DNA from: an uncultured Erysipelothrix sp.
GTDB lineage: Bacteria; Bacillota_I; Bacilli_A; Erysipelotrichales; Erysipelotrichaceae
NCBI GenBank assembly: GCA_947631935.1
Contig: CANRNG010000011.1
Span: 1-33,914 of the forward strand
DNA length: 33,914 nucleotides
Reading direction: 5' to 3'
How positions within the stretch are numbered: the first letter of the stretch is position 1; each line of letters starts with the position of its first letter. Positions 25,780-33,914 of this stretch are shown here, one piece after another. The notes beneath the pieces are model-generated. The model was not told the DNA's origin, ran no database searches, and saw only the letters and a program-made list of their open reading frames with translations. A program made the position numbers and the translations under genes.

Positions 25780-26949
25780 CTATTTTGCTAAATTTAAAAT
25801 ATTTCTCATGTCTTCTCTTGAAAGTTTCATGAAATTCCCAAATTGATCCGGTCTTCCTTCAAAGGCACGCTCAATCAATACATCGGAATCATCTTGTGTA
25901 ATCCCTATTTCATGCAACCGCGTTGGAAGGTCCATATCCTTTAAGAATTGCTCAAATCTTACAATCCCTTTTTCAATGATCATGTCTTCTTTTTCAACCG
26001 CATAATCAACCCCAAATACACGCTGCGCAAATTGAACGAAGCGTTTTTTATTATTTGAATTAACGTATTTCATCCAAGCAGGGAACACAATTGCCAAGCC
26101 CACACCGTGAGGAATATCATATAAAGTAGAGAGTTCATGTTCAATTCGATGACTGGCCCAATCTTCTTGACGACCACTTCCCAATAAACCATTGTGTGCC
26201 AAAGTCCCCGCAAACCCCACTTCTGACCACGCTGAGACATCATCCAAATGATTCACAAGGTGCGGTCCATAATGAACCATCGTGCGCATGGTGGCTTCCA
26301 ATAGACGATCTGTATAGTCTACATTCTCAGTATGTGTGAAATAACGTTCCAACAAATGAGAGAAAATATCGGAAAAACCAGCTGCCGCTTGTGCTTTAGA
26401 AAGGGTTGTAAATAAAGCTGGATTCACAATCGCAAACTTTGGAATCAAGGCTTCCCCTTTAATGGAACGCTTATGTGTATTATTTCTAACCGTCACAACC
26501 GCTGAAGAACTGCTTTCGCTTCCAGCTGCTGGAATGGTTAAAACAACACCCAAGGGTAACGCTTTCTCAATATTTTCATTATGATAGAAAGCATCTTCAA
26601 TATCACCATCATAAAGTGCACCAGCCGCAATCCCTTTAGCAGAATCAATAACTGACCCACCCCCTACAGCCAATATACCGGTAACTTGATGCTTCTTAAC
26701 CAATCTCAAACCTTCTGCAACCAAATCAAATTCTGGATTGGGTTTCACCCCACCCAAATCGATATATTCAATTCCATTCAGATTTAAAATTTCAACAATC
26801 GCATCATAAAGACCGCTTCTTTTAATTGAAGATTGACCATAGTGTAGTAACACCTTATTTCCAAGCTCAGGCAGATTCTCTGATAATTGCGTTAGACTGT
26901 CTTGACCATAAATAATGCGTGCTGGATTGTAATAATTAAAATCTATCAT
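25780..26949 (-). CDS. Iron-containing alcohol dehydrogenase
   Basis: YYNPARIIYGQDSLTQL, GILAVGGGSVIDSAKGIAAGA, AAGSESSSSAVV, HRIEHELSTLYDIPHGVGLAIVFPAWM (metal-binding region). Confidence 0.95.
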   Translation of the reverse strand: MIDFNYYNPARIIYGQDSLTQLSENLPELGNKVLLHYGQSSIKRSGLYDAIVEILNLNGIEYIDLGGVKPNPEFDLVAEGLRLVKKHQVTGILAVGGGSVIDSAKGIAAGALYDGDIEDAFYHNENIEKALPLGVVLTIPAAGSESSSSAVVTVRNNTHKRSIKGEALIPKFAIVNPALFTTLSKAQAAAGFSDIFSHLLERYFTHTENVDYTDRLLEATMRTMVHYGPHLVNHLDDVSAWSEVGFAGTLAHNGLLGSGRQEDWASHRIEHELSTLYDIPHGVGLAIVFPAWMKYVNSNNKKRFVQFAQRVFGVDYAVEKEDMIIEKGIVRFEQFLKDMDLPTRLHEIGITQDDSDVLIERAFEGRPDQFGNFMKLSREDMRNILNLAK

Positions 26950-26954
26950 CTAAA

Positions 26955-27851
26955 TCACTTCCATAGTTTCTCAGGATATACACCCGTTTTTTGGAAGTTT
27001 TCAAACTCAGCCAAAACACGAGGCTTATCTTCTTGATAGGTAACACCAAACCAAGCATCTGGTGTTTCTAAAATTCTTACAGACAATTTATCTTCTTTAA
27101 TCAACTCACCCACATCATTGGGTAAGAGTGCTTCTGCTTTTTCAGGATTTTGAGCGACCTTTGATTCAAGGAATTCATCAAATTTACCTTCCATTAAATC
27201 AAAGATAGCGGGTGTAAATCCCCAGAAATTCATGGACGCCAACTTATCTTCTCCCAGAAGATTATCATCACCATCCACTACCCCTTTATCACTGCGCTTG
27301 ATGCTATCGGTTTCAACAATGTCCACTAAGTAGCCATCTTCTGCTTTACAAACACCACGGGTCACAGTCCCATGGTCTGTTAGCGTGTTGTTCAAACGAT
27401 ATCCCACCATGGCTGCTTCATGATCCGACACATTACGTAAAAAATCGCCCATTACCTTAAAGGCAGCTTTACCATAATAATCATCCGCATTACAAATAAT
27501 AAAAGGACTGTCTACGACATCTTTTGCGGCCAAAAGCGCGTGGGTTGTTCCCCAAGGTTTAACACGTCCTTTTGGAACCTCAAACCCTGTTGGCACATCA
27601 TTAATATCTTGAAACGCATATTTCACGTCAATATGCGGACGCACCGCTCCAACCAAGACTTCCTCAAAAATGGCTTCATGTTCTTTTCTAATAATCAGCA
27701 CCAGTTTATTAAAGCCTGCTTGAATGGCATCATAAATTGAAAAATCAATGATGGCTTCTCCACTTAAACCAAATTTATCAATTTGTTTCAAACCGCCATA
27801 ACGACTTCCCATTCCCGCCGCAAGGATCACCAACGTCAAATCTTTTTGCAT
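26955..27851 (-). CDS. Sugar-phosphate nucleotidyltransferase-like protein
   Basis: LTLVILAAGMGSRYGGLKQIDKFG nucleotide-binding motif and FIICNADDYYGKAAF. ATG at 27851 with GGAGGT RBS preferred over the ORF-track start at 27866. Confidence 0.88.
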   Translation of the reverse strand: MQKDLTLVILAAGMGSRYGGLKQIDKFGLSGEAIIDFSIYDAIQAGFNKLVLIIRKEHEAIFEEVLVGAVRPHIDVKYAFQDINDVPTGFEVPKGRVKPWGTTHALLAAKDVVDSPFIICNADDYYGKAAFKVMGDFLRNVSDHEAAMVGYRLNNTLTDHGTVTRGVCKAEDGYLVDIVETDSIKRSDKGVVDGDDNLLGEDKLASMNFWGFTPAIFDLMEGKFDEFLESKVAQNPEKAEALLPNDVGELIKEDKLSVRILETPDAWFGVTYQEDKPRVLAEFENFQKTGVYPEKLWK

Positions 27852-27884
27852 GTATATTACCTCCATCAGATATAACTGTATTTA

Positions 27885-29609
27885 TTATAGCATAGACTTA
27901 TGTGAAGATTCATATAGGGTTTTATAATGACCTGCTTCTTGAATCAACTGTTCATGATTTCCCATTTGCACAATCCCTGTCTCACCCATGACCACAATTT
28001 TATCAGCATGATGAATGGTTGATAAACGGTGGGCAATCGCAATGACGGTTCTTCCTTGAGAAAGTGCATCCAAACTTTCTTGAATCATGGATTCTGTAAT
28101 ATTGTCCAAAGCACTGGTTGCTTCATCTAAAATAAGAATCTTGGGATCTCGTAAAAAAATACGTGCAATGGAGATTCTTTGTTTTTGTCCACCCGACAAC
28201 ATCACACCCCGTTCCCCAACCATGGTGTCATAGCCTTGGGGTAAACTTTCTATGAAATCGTGAATCTTTGCCTTCTTGGCTGCTTCTTTAATATCAGTTA
28301 AGGAAACCCCAGGATGACCATAGGCAATATTATCACCAATGGTTCCCCAAAAAATTAAAACATCTTGTTGGACATAGCCAATCTGTTGGCGAAGACTCTT
28401 TAAAGTTACATCCTTAATATCGTGTCCATCAATTTTAATGGATCCGGATTTTAAGTCATAGAATCTGGGAATCAACTGGGCAATGGTTGTTTTTCCCACA
28501 CCACTGGGACCCACCAACGCAACCATTTCCCCTGGTTTTATTTCAAGGTTAAAATTATCCAATACACCTTTCTTATCATTACCATAACCAAAGGACACCG
28601 ATTCAAAGGAAATACCTCCCTTGACATTATCCAATGCATACGCATCTTCTTTATCTTTAATGGTGATGGGCTCACGCATCAACTCCATATATCTTTCAAA
28701 TCCAGCCCAACCTTGTTGGAAAGTTTCAAGCATTGTCATCAGCCGTTTAATGGGGCCCACAAGCATACTAAAATAAATAAAGTACGCAAACATATCCCCG
28801 GCAGTAAAACGATCTGACATGACCAAATAGGCACCACACAACAAGACCATCACATTGATAAACTGCACAAAGAAATTATTCATAGCATTCGCAAAACCAA
28901 GGGCACGATAGGCACCACGGTAAGCGTCAATATAAATGTCATTGTCATCCGCAAATTTCTCAATCTCAAAGGACTCATTACTAAAAGCACGCGTTAAACG
29001 AATTCCAGAAATACTCCCTTCAAGCCGGCTGTTGATTTGGGCATGTTCTTTTCTTAATTTGCGAAATGCCAAAATCATCTTTCTTCTAGAAAACATCAAT
29101 CCCAACATTAAGCTGATAAATAGTACGAATAAACCCGTGGTAACCCAAAAATCCAATTGAATTAAATACAAGTACCCAAGCACCATCATCAAACCCACCG
29201 CAACCAACTCTTCAATACCATGGTGGGCCAGTTCTGCCACTTCATGTAAATCAGAAGTCAAACGTGTCATAATAATACCTGTTTTATTCACATCATAATA
29301 TTCAAATGAAAGTAATTGTAGTTTCTCAAATGCCCGCATCCGCATATCTTTTTCAATCGATATCCCCAGCATATGTCCATGATATCCAACCAGATAATGA
29401 AATAACGCATAAAATAAAAGTAACCCCACCAAAATACCACTGATCATTAAGATTTTTGTTATATCTTTATTGGGTATCAAGTCGTTTAAAATGTGACGGG
29501 TAAAAATAGGCACCGATAATTCTACCAACGCAAATAAAACAACCATACTCAAAACAAAGTACAGTTTTTTTCTGTGGGGTTTATAATATGAAATAAATGT
29601 TTTTAACAC
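27885..29609 (-). CDS. ABC transporter, fused permease and ATPase (exporter half-transporter)
   Basis: N-terminal 6-TM ABC_membrane region; LVGPSGVGKTTIAQLIPRFYD, LSGGQKQRISIARIFLRDPKILILDEATSALD. Confidence 0.94.
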   Translation of the reverse strand: MLKTFISYYKPHRKKLYFVLSMVVLFALVELSVPIFTRHILNDLIPNKDITKILMISGILVGLLLFYALFHYLVGYHGHMLGISIEKDMRMRAFEKLQLLSFEYYDVNKTGIIMTRLTSDLHEVAELAHHGIEELVAVGLMMVLGYLYLIQLDFWVTTGLFVLFISLMLGLMFSRRKMILAFRKLRKEHAQINSRLEGSISGIRLTRAFSNESFEIEKFADDNDIYIDAYRGAYRALGFANAMNNFFVQFINVMVLLCGAYLVMSDRFTAGDMFAYFIYFSMLVGPIKRLMTMLETFQQGWAGFERYMELMREPITIKDKEDAYALDNVKGGISFESVSFGYGNDKKGVLDNFNLEIKPGEMVALVGPSGVGKTTIAQLIPRFYDLKSGSIKIDGHDIKDVTLKSLRQQIGYVQQDVLIFWGTIGDNIAYGHPGVSLTDIKEAAKKAKIHDFIESLPQGYDTMVGERGVMLSGGQKQRISIARIFLRDPKILILDEATSALDNITESMIQESLDALSQGRTVIAIAHRLSTIHHADKIVVMGETGIVQMGNHEQLIQEAGHYKTLYESSHKSML

Positions 29610-29655
29610 ACAATCCCTCTTCTCTAACCTGTGTTACATTCTAACAAATCCTTTT

Positions 29656-29681
29656 AAAAAAGTCTTGTTTGTACAAGACTT
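29656..29681 (-). terminator. Intrinsic terminator of the opuC operon, overlapping the last stop codon
   Basis: Minus strand AAGTCTTGT-acaa-ACAAGACTT-TTTT; the stem begins within the TAA stop of the last permease gene. Confidence 0.85.
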
Positions 29682-30309
29682 ATTTAACAAGTTTTTTCTC
29701 CACCCAAGATAAGGTAACATCAACCACCAAGGCCATGAGTGCCGTTGGGAGTGCACCTGCCCAAATAATGGATGCACCATCAGAGACATTAATGCCTCGG
29801 GTAATAATATCACCCAAACCACCTGCTCCAATAAAGGTTCCAACAGCCGCTACTCCAATTGCCACCACTAAAGCATTTCGAATACCTCCTAAGATCAGCG
29901 AGATACTTAAGGGTAGTTCCACTTTAAATAACATTTGTATGGGCGTCATCCCCATCCCTTTGGCGACATCCAAGGTTTCATTTGAAACATTGCGAACACC
30001 GGTGATGGTATTGGTTAAAATGGGTAATAATGAATAAAAGAACACTGCCAGGACTACCGTATTGGGACCTGTACCACTGATTACAATTAATAAAGATAAC
30101 ATTGCTAAGGCAGGGACGGTTTGAATCACATTCACAAGACGCATCACAAATCGTGACAACGTTTCTTTTCGTGCAATATAAAATCCTAAGGGAACACTGA
30201 CTAAGGTTCCAAAAAGAACACCGTAGAAAGCCATCAGAAAATGGCGAAAAACTTGATCTAATACATAACTACCATTTTGAGTGTAGTATTGGATTAATTC
30301 TTGAATCAT
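29680..30309 (-). CDS. opuCD: Glycine betaine/carnitine/choline ABC permease (OpuCD-like)
   Basis: VPLGFYIARKETLSRFVMRLVNVIQTVPALAMLSLLI...TGVRNVSNETLDVAKGMGMTPIQMLFKVELPLSISLILGGIRNALVVAIGVAAVGTFIGAGGLGDIITRG. Confidence 0.9.
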   Translation of the reverse strand: MIQELIQYYTQNGSYVLDQVFRHFLMAFYGVLFGTLVSVPLGFYIARKETLSRFVMRLVNVIQTVPALAMLSLLIVISGTGPNTVVLAVFFYSLLPILTNTITGVRNVSNETLDVAKGMGMTPIQMLFKVELPLSISLILGGIRNALVVAIGVAAVGTFIGAGGLGDIITRGINVSDGASIIWAGALPTALMALVVDVTLSWVEKKLVK

Positions 30310-31271
30310 TTTAATCCCTCCATATCTTTATATAAGGGTCTTTCATCTAGGGGTATGGGATTAAATTCTTCAAAATAATCATTTGCTTCTAGGAATTCCT
30401 TGGCTACAATACGAGGCTCAACCCGTTCTTCATCAGAACGATTGTTCATGTACTGCATATCTCCCACTGAAATTTGACCATTGAGTTTTAAGAGTACAGA
30501 CTCAAGTTTTGGATGGGCTCTAAGGATTTCTTTAGATGCAACTAAGGATGCATCATAAGGGGGAAAGAGTTGTAGATCATCTTCTAATACAACTAAGTCA
30601 TATGCATCGATACGACCATCACTTGAATAACCCAAGACCAAGTCCATTTCCCCTGTTTGTACTGCTGTATAAACCAATCCTATTTCCATAGGTAAAATAG
30701 TCCCAAACTCGAATTGGTATAAATCTTTAAACGCTTCATAGCCATCCCCATCACGATCTAACCAACCTGTATCAATACCTGCCCTTAAATCAGAGGCCAT
30801 CCTCTTTAAATCCGATATTTTATGGACGTTATGGGTTTCAGAAAACGTTTTGCTTACCATGAATGCATACGTGTTATCGAATCCATAGGTAGGAAACCAC
30901 ACCAGATCAAATTTTTCATCATATCCTTTTACCACCAACTCCAATGCTTTTTCAACATCCGTGGTTGCTTCATATCCAAGTTCACCCGTTAAGGATGTTC
31001 CTGTATACATCACTGAAGAAATATGACTTTCTTTTCGTTCAATGGTTTGCATCATCAATAATGAAGACCCCAAGTTGGTTAAGATACTGACTTCTACTTC
31101 CGGCATATAATGGGCAATCATTTGTGATATAATTTCAGCATTAATTTGTCGTTCAGTCATGCTGCCTGATGCAATGATAATTGAGTTATCGCCTTTGGAA
31201 AACCCCAATCCTGGTAAGCTACATCCTGCTAAAGTCATCATACATAAGATTGTTATCAATATTTTTTTCAT
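30306..31271 (-). CDS. opuCC: Osmoprotectant-binding lipoprotein (OpuCC-like)
   Basis: Lipobox LAGCS; IIIASGSMTERQINAEIISQMIAHYMPEVEVSILTNLGSS; MEIGLVYTAVQTGEMDLVLGYSSDGRIDAYDLVVLEDDLQLFPPYDASLV. Confidence 0.92.
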   Translation of the reverse strand: MKKILITILCMMTLAGCSLPGLGFSKGDNSIIIASGSMTERQINAEIISQMIAHYMPEVEVSILTNLGSSLLMMQTIERKESHISSVMYTGTSLTGELGYEATTDVEKALELVVKGYDEKFDLVWFPTYGFDNTYAFMVSKTFSETHNVHKISDLKRMASDLRAGIDTGWLDRDGDGYEAFKDLYQFEFGTILPMEIGLVYTAVQTGEMDLVLGYSSDGRIDAYDLVVLEDDLQLFPPYDASLVASKEILRAHPKLESVLLKLNGQISVGDMQYMNNRSDEERVEPRIVAKEFLEANDYFEEFNPIPLDERPLYKDMEGLK

Positions 31272-31906
31272 GAACTGTGCACTCCTTTTGTTTTAGGTGA
31301 GAGTATTTTTTCAATGCGCTCAAAAATAGCATCTACCAATAAAGTAAGGGTTGTAATGGATACAGTTCCTACTAATATGAGTGGGATATTATAAGAATTA
31401 AGGCCCGCAAAAATAAAATCACCCATACCTCCTGCACCAATATAAGACGCAATTGTGGCCCAAGCTAAAACATAGGTAGCGGATAAGCGAATCCCTGAAA
31501 ACAATACAGGAACAGCCAAAGGGAGTTGTACTTTGAAAATAATTTGTATTGAATTCATTCCCATTCCTTTGGCCGCATCCACCACATTAAAGTCAACACC
31601 TTCCATGCCCAGGATTGTATTTCTTAGAATGGGTAAGAGTGAATAGATCACCAAAGCCACAATAGCTGGCATCTTTCCCACACCTAAAAGCGGGACCATC
31701 ATTGCCAACAGTGCAAGTGAAGGGATTGTTTGGAGAATGGATGTGATCCCCAATAGAAAATTGGATATCTTTTTATTACGACTTGCCACAATACCCAAAG
31801 GAATCGCAATTAATGATCCAATCATAAGGGCCGTTAAACTGATCCATAAGTGTTCTATTATTTTTCCAAATAATTCTGAACCATGTCGATTTATAAAATC
31901 ACGCAT
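31268..31906 (-). CDS. opuCB: Glycine betaine/carnitine/choline ABC permease (OpuCB-like)
   Basis: IAIPLGIVASRNKKISNFLLGITSILQTIPSLALLAMMVPLLGVG...VDAAKGMGMNSIQIIFKVQLPLAVPVLFSGIRLSATYVLAWATIASYIGAGGMGDFIFAGL. Confidence 0.9.
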   Translation of the reverse strand: MRDFINRHGSELFGKIIEHLWISLTALMIGSLIAIPLGIVASRNKKISNFLLGITSILQTIPSLALLAMMVPLLGVGKMPAIVALVIYSLLPILRNTILGMEGVDFNVVDAAKGMGMNSIQIIFKVQLPLAVPVLFSGIRLSATYVLAWATIASYIGAGGMGDFIFAGLNSYNIPLILVGTVSITTLTLLVDAIFERIEKILSPKTKGVHSS

Positions 31907-33107
31907 CTACATCACTTCCATTTTGGCCTTGCAATGTCGCATCACTGACTTTATCACCTGATTCAAAGGTTTCATTATGACTGAGATTTTCAGGCTCATA
32001 ATCTGCCCAAAAAGCCTCATAAACTGAAGAAACGATATCTCCCCGTGTCACAAGTCCTAATAGGCGACCTGCATCATTCACTACTGAAATATTACGATGT
32101 CCCAATTCTTGAATGTAATAAATCGCATCTCGAATCACCATGGAATCTTTAATATAAGTTACTTGTTTCATGATATCCTTCACCAGAAGATCGCGATCTT
32201 GTCTTCTGTTGAGTGTTCTCATATCAATACGACCCACTAAAATGTTTTCATCATCTACAACCAAGATGTCATCCACACGCGTGGTGGCCATTAACCTAGC
32301 AGCCTGTGCCACTGTTTCATTTTGGTTTATTTTAACCGCATCACGCATCACTTTGGTTACAGTCTCATATTCAAAGGCAGCTTGGTTGAGTCGATCTTCA
32401 CCAACCATCTCTTTCACAAAATCATTGGCTGGATTGCGTAAAATTTCCATTGGCGTTCCAACTTGAACAATTTTCCCTTCTGACATCACAACAATTCTAT
32501 CCGCAAGGTTTAAAGCCTCATCCATATCATGAGTCACAAAGACAATGGTCCTGTGCATTTCTTTTTGTAGTTTCTTAACCAATCTTTGGAGTGAATCCCG
32601 TGTAATTGGATCTAAGGCTCCAAAAGGTTCGTCCATTAAAATAATCTCTTGATCCGCCGCAAGCGCACGAATCACACCAATTCTTTGTTGCATACCCCCT
32701 GATAATTCAGATGGATATTGTTCTAAAATAGAAGGATCTAAATCCACCCTCCTTAGCAAGTCATGGGCTGTATTTTTCATGCGTTCCTTATCCCATTTTA
32801 ATAATTTTGGAACCATCACAATGTTTTCATAAATATTCATATGTGGCATCAATCCAACTTGTTGGATTACATATCCAATAGAACGTCTTAAACTGACCTC
32901 ATTGATGGCACGAATATCTTTTTTATCTATGAATATTTTCCCACTCGTTGGATTCACCATTCGATTAATCATACGCATACTGGTTGTTTTTCCACTTCCA
33001 GACGTACCAATAAAACAAACAAATTCACCATCATGGATGGTTAAGTTCATATTGTCTACCGCGATATTATTACCGTACATTTTGGTAACATTTTGAAATT
33101 TTATCAT
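31899..33107 (-). CDS. opuCA: Glycine betaine/carnitine/choline ABC ATPase with CBS pair (OpuCA-like)
   Basis: FIGTSGSGKTTSMRMINRM, SYPSELSGGMQQRIGVIRAL-like signature, ILMDEPFGALDPITRDSLQ, C-terminal tandem CBS motifs. Confidence 0.94.
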   Translation of the reverse strand: MIKFQNVTKMYGNNIAVDNMNLTIHDGEFVCFIGTSGSGKTTSMRMINRMVNPTSGKIFIDKKDIRAINEVSLRRSIGYVIQQVGLMPHMNIYENIVMVPKLLKWDKERMKNTAHDLLRRVDLDPSILEQYPSELSGGMQQRIGVIRALAADQEIILMDEPFGALDPITRDSLQRLVKKLQKEMHRTIVFVTHDMDEALNLADRIVVMSEGKIVQVGTPMEILRNPANDFVKEMVGEDRLNQAAFEYETVTKVMRDAVKINQNETVAQAARLMATTRVDDILVVDDENILVGRIDMRTLNRRQDRDLLVKDIMKQVTYIKDSMVIRDAIYYIQELGHRNISVVNDAGRLLGLVTRGDIVSSVYEAFWADYEPENLSHNETFESGDKVSDATLQGQNGSDVDA

Positions 33108-33126
33108 CTTGTTTTTTCCTCTCTAA

Positions 33127-33187
33127 CTACGGTCATAAAGCATAAAAAAAAGAACTATCATAGTTCTACATTTGATGCTTATCGTAG
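33127..33187 (-). promoter_or_regulatory. Structured 5' leader of opuC with a terminator-like inner hairpin
   Basis: Minus strand CTACGATAAGCAT-caaatgt-AGAACT-atgat-AGTTCT-TTTTTTTT-ATGCTTTAT-gac-CGTAG: nested complementary arms. TATAAT (33190-33195) immediately upstream. Confidence 0.75.
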
Positions 33188-33246
33188 ATATTATAACATT
33201 TTTTAGATGTAATTAAAAATTGCCTTTTACATTTTCTAAAAGAAGG

Positions 33247-33275
33247 TTGCTTTTTGTATAAACTTTCGCTATTAT
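33247..33275 (+). promoter_or_regulatory. tRNA promoter
   Basis: TTGCTT (33247-33252), 17-nt spacer, TATTAT (33270-33275), 11 bp before the tRNA. Confidence 0.6.
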
Positions 33276-33286
33276 ATTAAGGCAAT

Positions 33287-33360
33287 GCCGCCATAGTTTA
33301 ATGGTAAAACAGGGCAATGGTAATGCTCAGCTCCGAGTTCAATTCTCAGTGGCGGCACCA
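33287..33360 (+). tRNA. tRNA-Thr (anticodon GGU), CCA encoded
   Basis: Cloverleaf by hand: acceptor GCCGCCA/TGGCGGC, D-arm GTTT/AAAC, anticodon arm GGGCA-ATGGTAA-TGCTC (anticodon GGT), T-arm CCGAG-TTCAATT-CTCAG (one C-A mismatch), A73 then CCA. Confidence 0.92.
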
Positions 33361-33371
33361 GTAGACACGAT

Positions 33372-33395
33372 ACCCACCCATCAGGTGGGTTTTTT
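33372..33395 (+). terminator. Intrinsic terminator after the tRNA
   Basis: ACCCACC-catca-GGTGGGT followed by TTTTT. Confidence 0.92.
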
Positions 33396-33472
33396 AATAC
33401 CCTAAACAATGAATCTTGTATTCCCCAGGTAACCATGATTAAATAAAAGAAACATATAAAAGGAGCAGATAT

Positions 33473-33775
33473 ATGAACGAATCATATTTTGATGGTGGCC
33501 TATTCCAATTAATAGGTTATACATTATTAGGAACACTGATTACCTTAGTAACTTTAGGTATTTGTTATCCATGGGCGATTACCATGCTTATTAACTGGAA
33601 AACAAAACATACAGTCATTGATGGTAGAAGACTTCGCTTTGATGGTACCGCGATGGGGCTATTTGGTCAGTGGATTAAGTGGATATTCTTAATGATTATT
33701 ACCCTCGGTATTTATGCCTTTTGGGTTAACATTGTAATGAAAAAATGGATAAGTAAACACACACATTTTGCATAA
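33473..33775 (+). CDS. DUF898-like small membrane protein
   Basis: GYTLLGTLITLVTLGICYPWAITMLINWKTKHTVIDGRRLRFDGTAMGLFGQWIKWIFLMIITLGIYAFWVNIVMKKWISKHTHF; AAAAGGAG RBS. Confidence 0.85.
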   Translation: MNESYFDGGLFQLIGYTLLGTLITLVTLGICYPWAITMLINWKTKHTVIDGRRLRFDGTAMGLFGQWIKWIFLMIITLGIYAFWVNIVMKKWISKHTHFA

Positions 33776-33778
33776 AAT

Positions 33779-33814
33779 AAAAAAGATAGAAGTTTTGAGT
33801 TTCTATCTTTTTTT
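33779..33814. terminator. Bidirectional intrinsic terminator
   Basis: AAAAGATAGAA-gttttgagt-TTCTATCTTTT with A and T flanks between convergent genes. Confidence 0.85.
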
Positions 33815-33820
33815 GTGATT

Positions 33821-33914
33821 TTAAGGTTGGATGCGATTTAAAGCAGTCAGAATAATGGGTGCAATCACAACCGATGCTGCGATTTCTAATAGTGCATTTC
33901 CAAACAGGATCGCA
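33821..33914 (-). CDS. C-terminal end of a membrane protein, possibly an ECF transporter S component (truncated by window)
   Basis: Hand translation ...AILFGNALLEIAASVVIAPIILTALNRIQP*; the final-helix pattern is reminiscent of ECF S components. Confidence 0.4.
   Translation of the reverse strand, partial: AILFGNALLEIAASVVIAPIILTALNRIQP

Noticed and set aside
27884-27889. TATAAT on the minus strand overlapping the ABC exporter stop, possible internal promoter for the nucleotidyltransferase-ADH genes
   Set aside because: -35 region weak (TGAATC) and the hexamer is partly explained by the CTA TAA TAA stop context. Plausible but not supported enough to call.
30835-30855. AAAACGTTTT palindrome resembling the LacI-type operator
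   Set aside because: Located within the opuCC coding sequence; short and lacks the flanking GTT/AAC bases. Treated as chance.
1-33914. CRISPR arrays, IS elements, prophage or known defence/toxin-antitoxin systems
   Set aside because: No repeat-spacer arrays, transposase, integrase, nuclease-helicase or TA-like pairs seen. The genes are transport, metabolism and envelope functions.

Overview
Low-GC bacterial chromosomal window using the standard stop codons. It looks like a Firmicutes or free-living Mollicutes-type genome, but this is not resolved from the sequence. It consists almost entirely of tightly packed operons. I see no transposase, phage, CRISPR array or known defence cassette. Main blocks, left to right: a truncated MFS gene and a uracil-DNA-glycosylase-family gene (-); a translationally coupled DUF1858 / DUF438-PAS / HAD / GNAT operon (+); a TPP-riboswitch-controlled thiT-thiN operon (-); an orphan 123-aa ORF followed by a ~670-bp gene-poor AT-rich gap; a large nucleoside uptake and salvage operon (-) with rbsK, deoD, BMP lipoprotein, NupO/P/Q-like ABC genes, an MFS transporter and two nucleoside hydrolases, plus an upstream LacI-type regulator; an XRE-cupin regulator with potABCD (-); trxA; a diacylglycerol-kinase-like gene; an LCP protein with a C-terminal PASTA-like domain and a coupled unknown membrane-anchored protein; a YfcE-like phosphodiesterase (+); Fe-ADH, a nucleotidyltransferase and an ABC exporter (-); an opuCABCD operon (-) with a strongly structured 5' leader; one tRNA-Thr(GGU) with a tRNA-Gly-like body; a DUF898-like gene; and a truncated putative ECF S-component. 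I did not find a clear new multi-gene system. The items most worth a second look are the opuC leader structure, the tandem 22-bp operators at the XRE-cupin/pot promoter, the LCP-PASTA fusion with its partner, the chimeric-looking tRNA, the LacI operator with a cre-like site in the rbsK promoter, and terminators embedded in stop codons. All family assignments are from motif recognition by eye; no searches were run.
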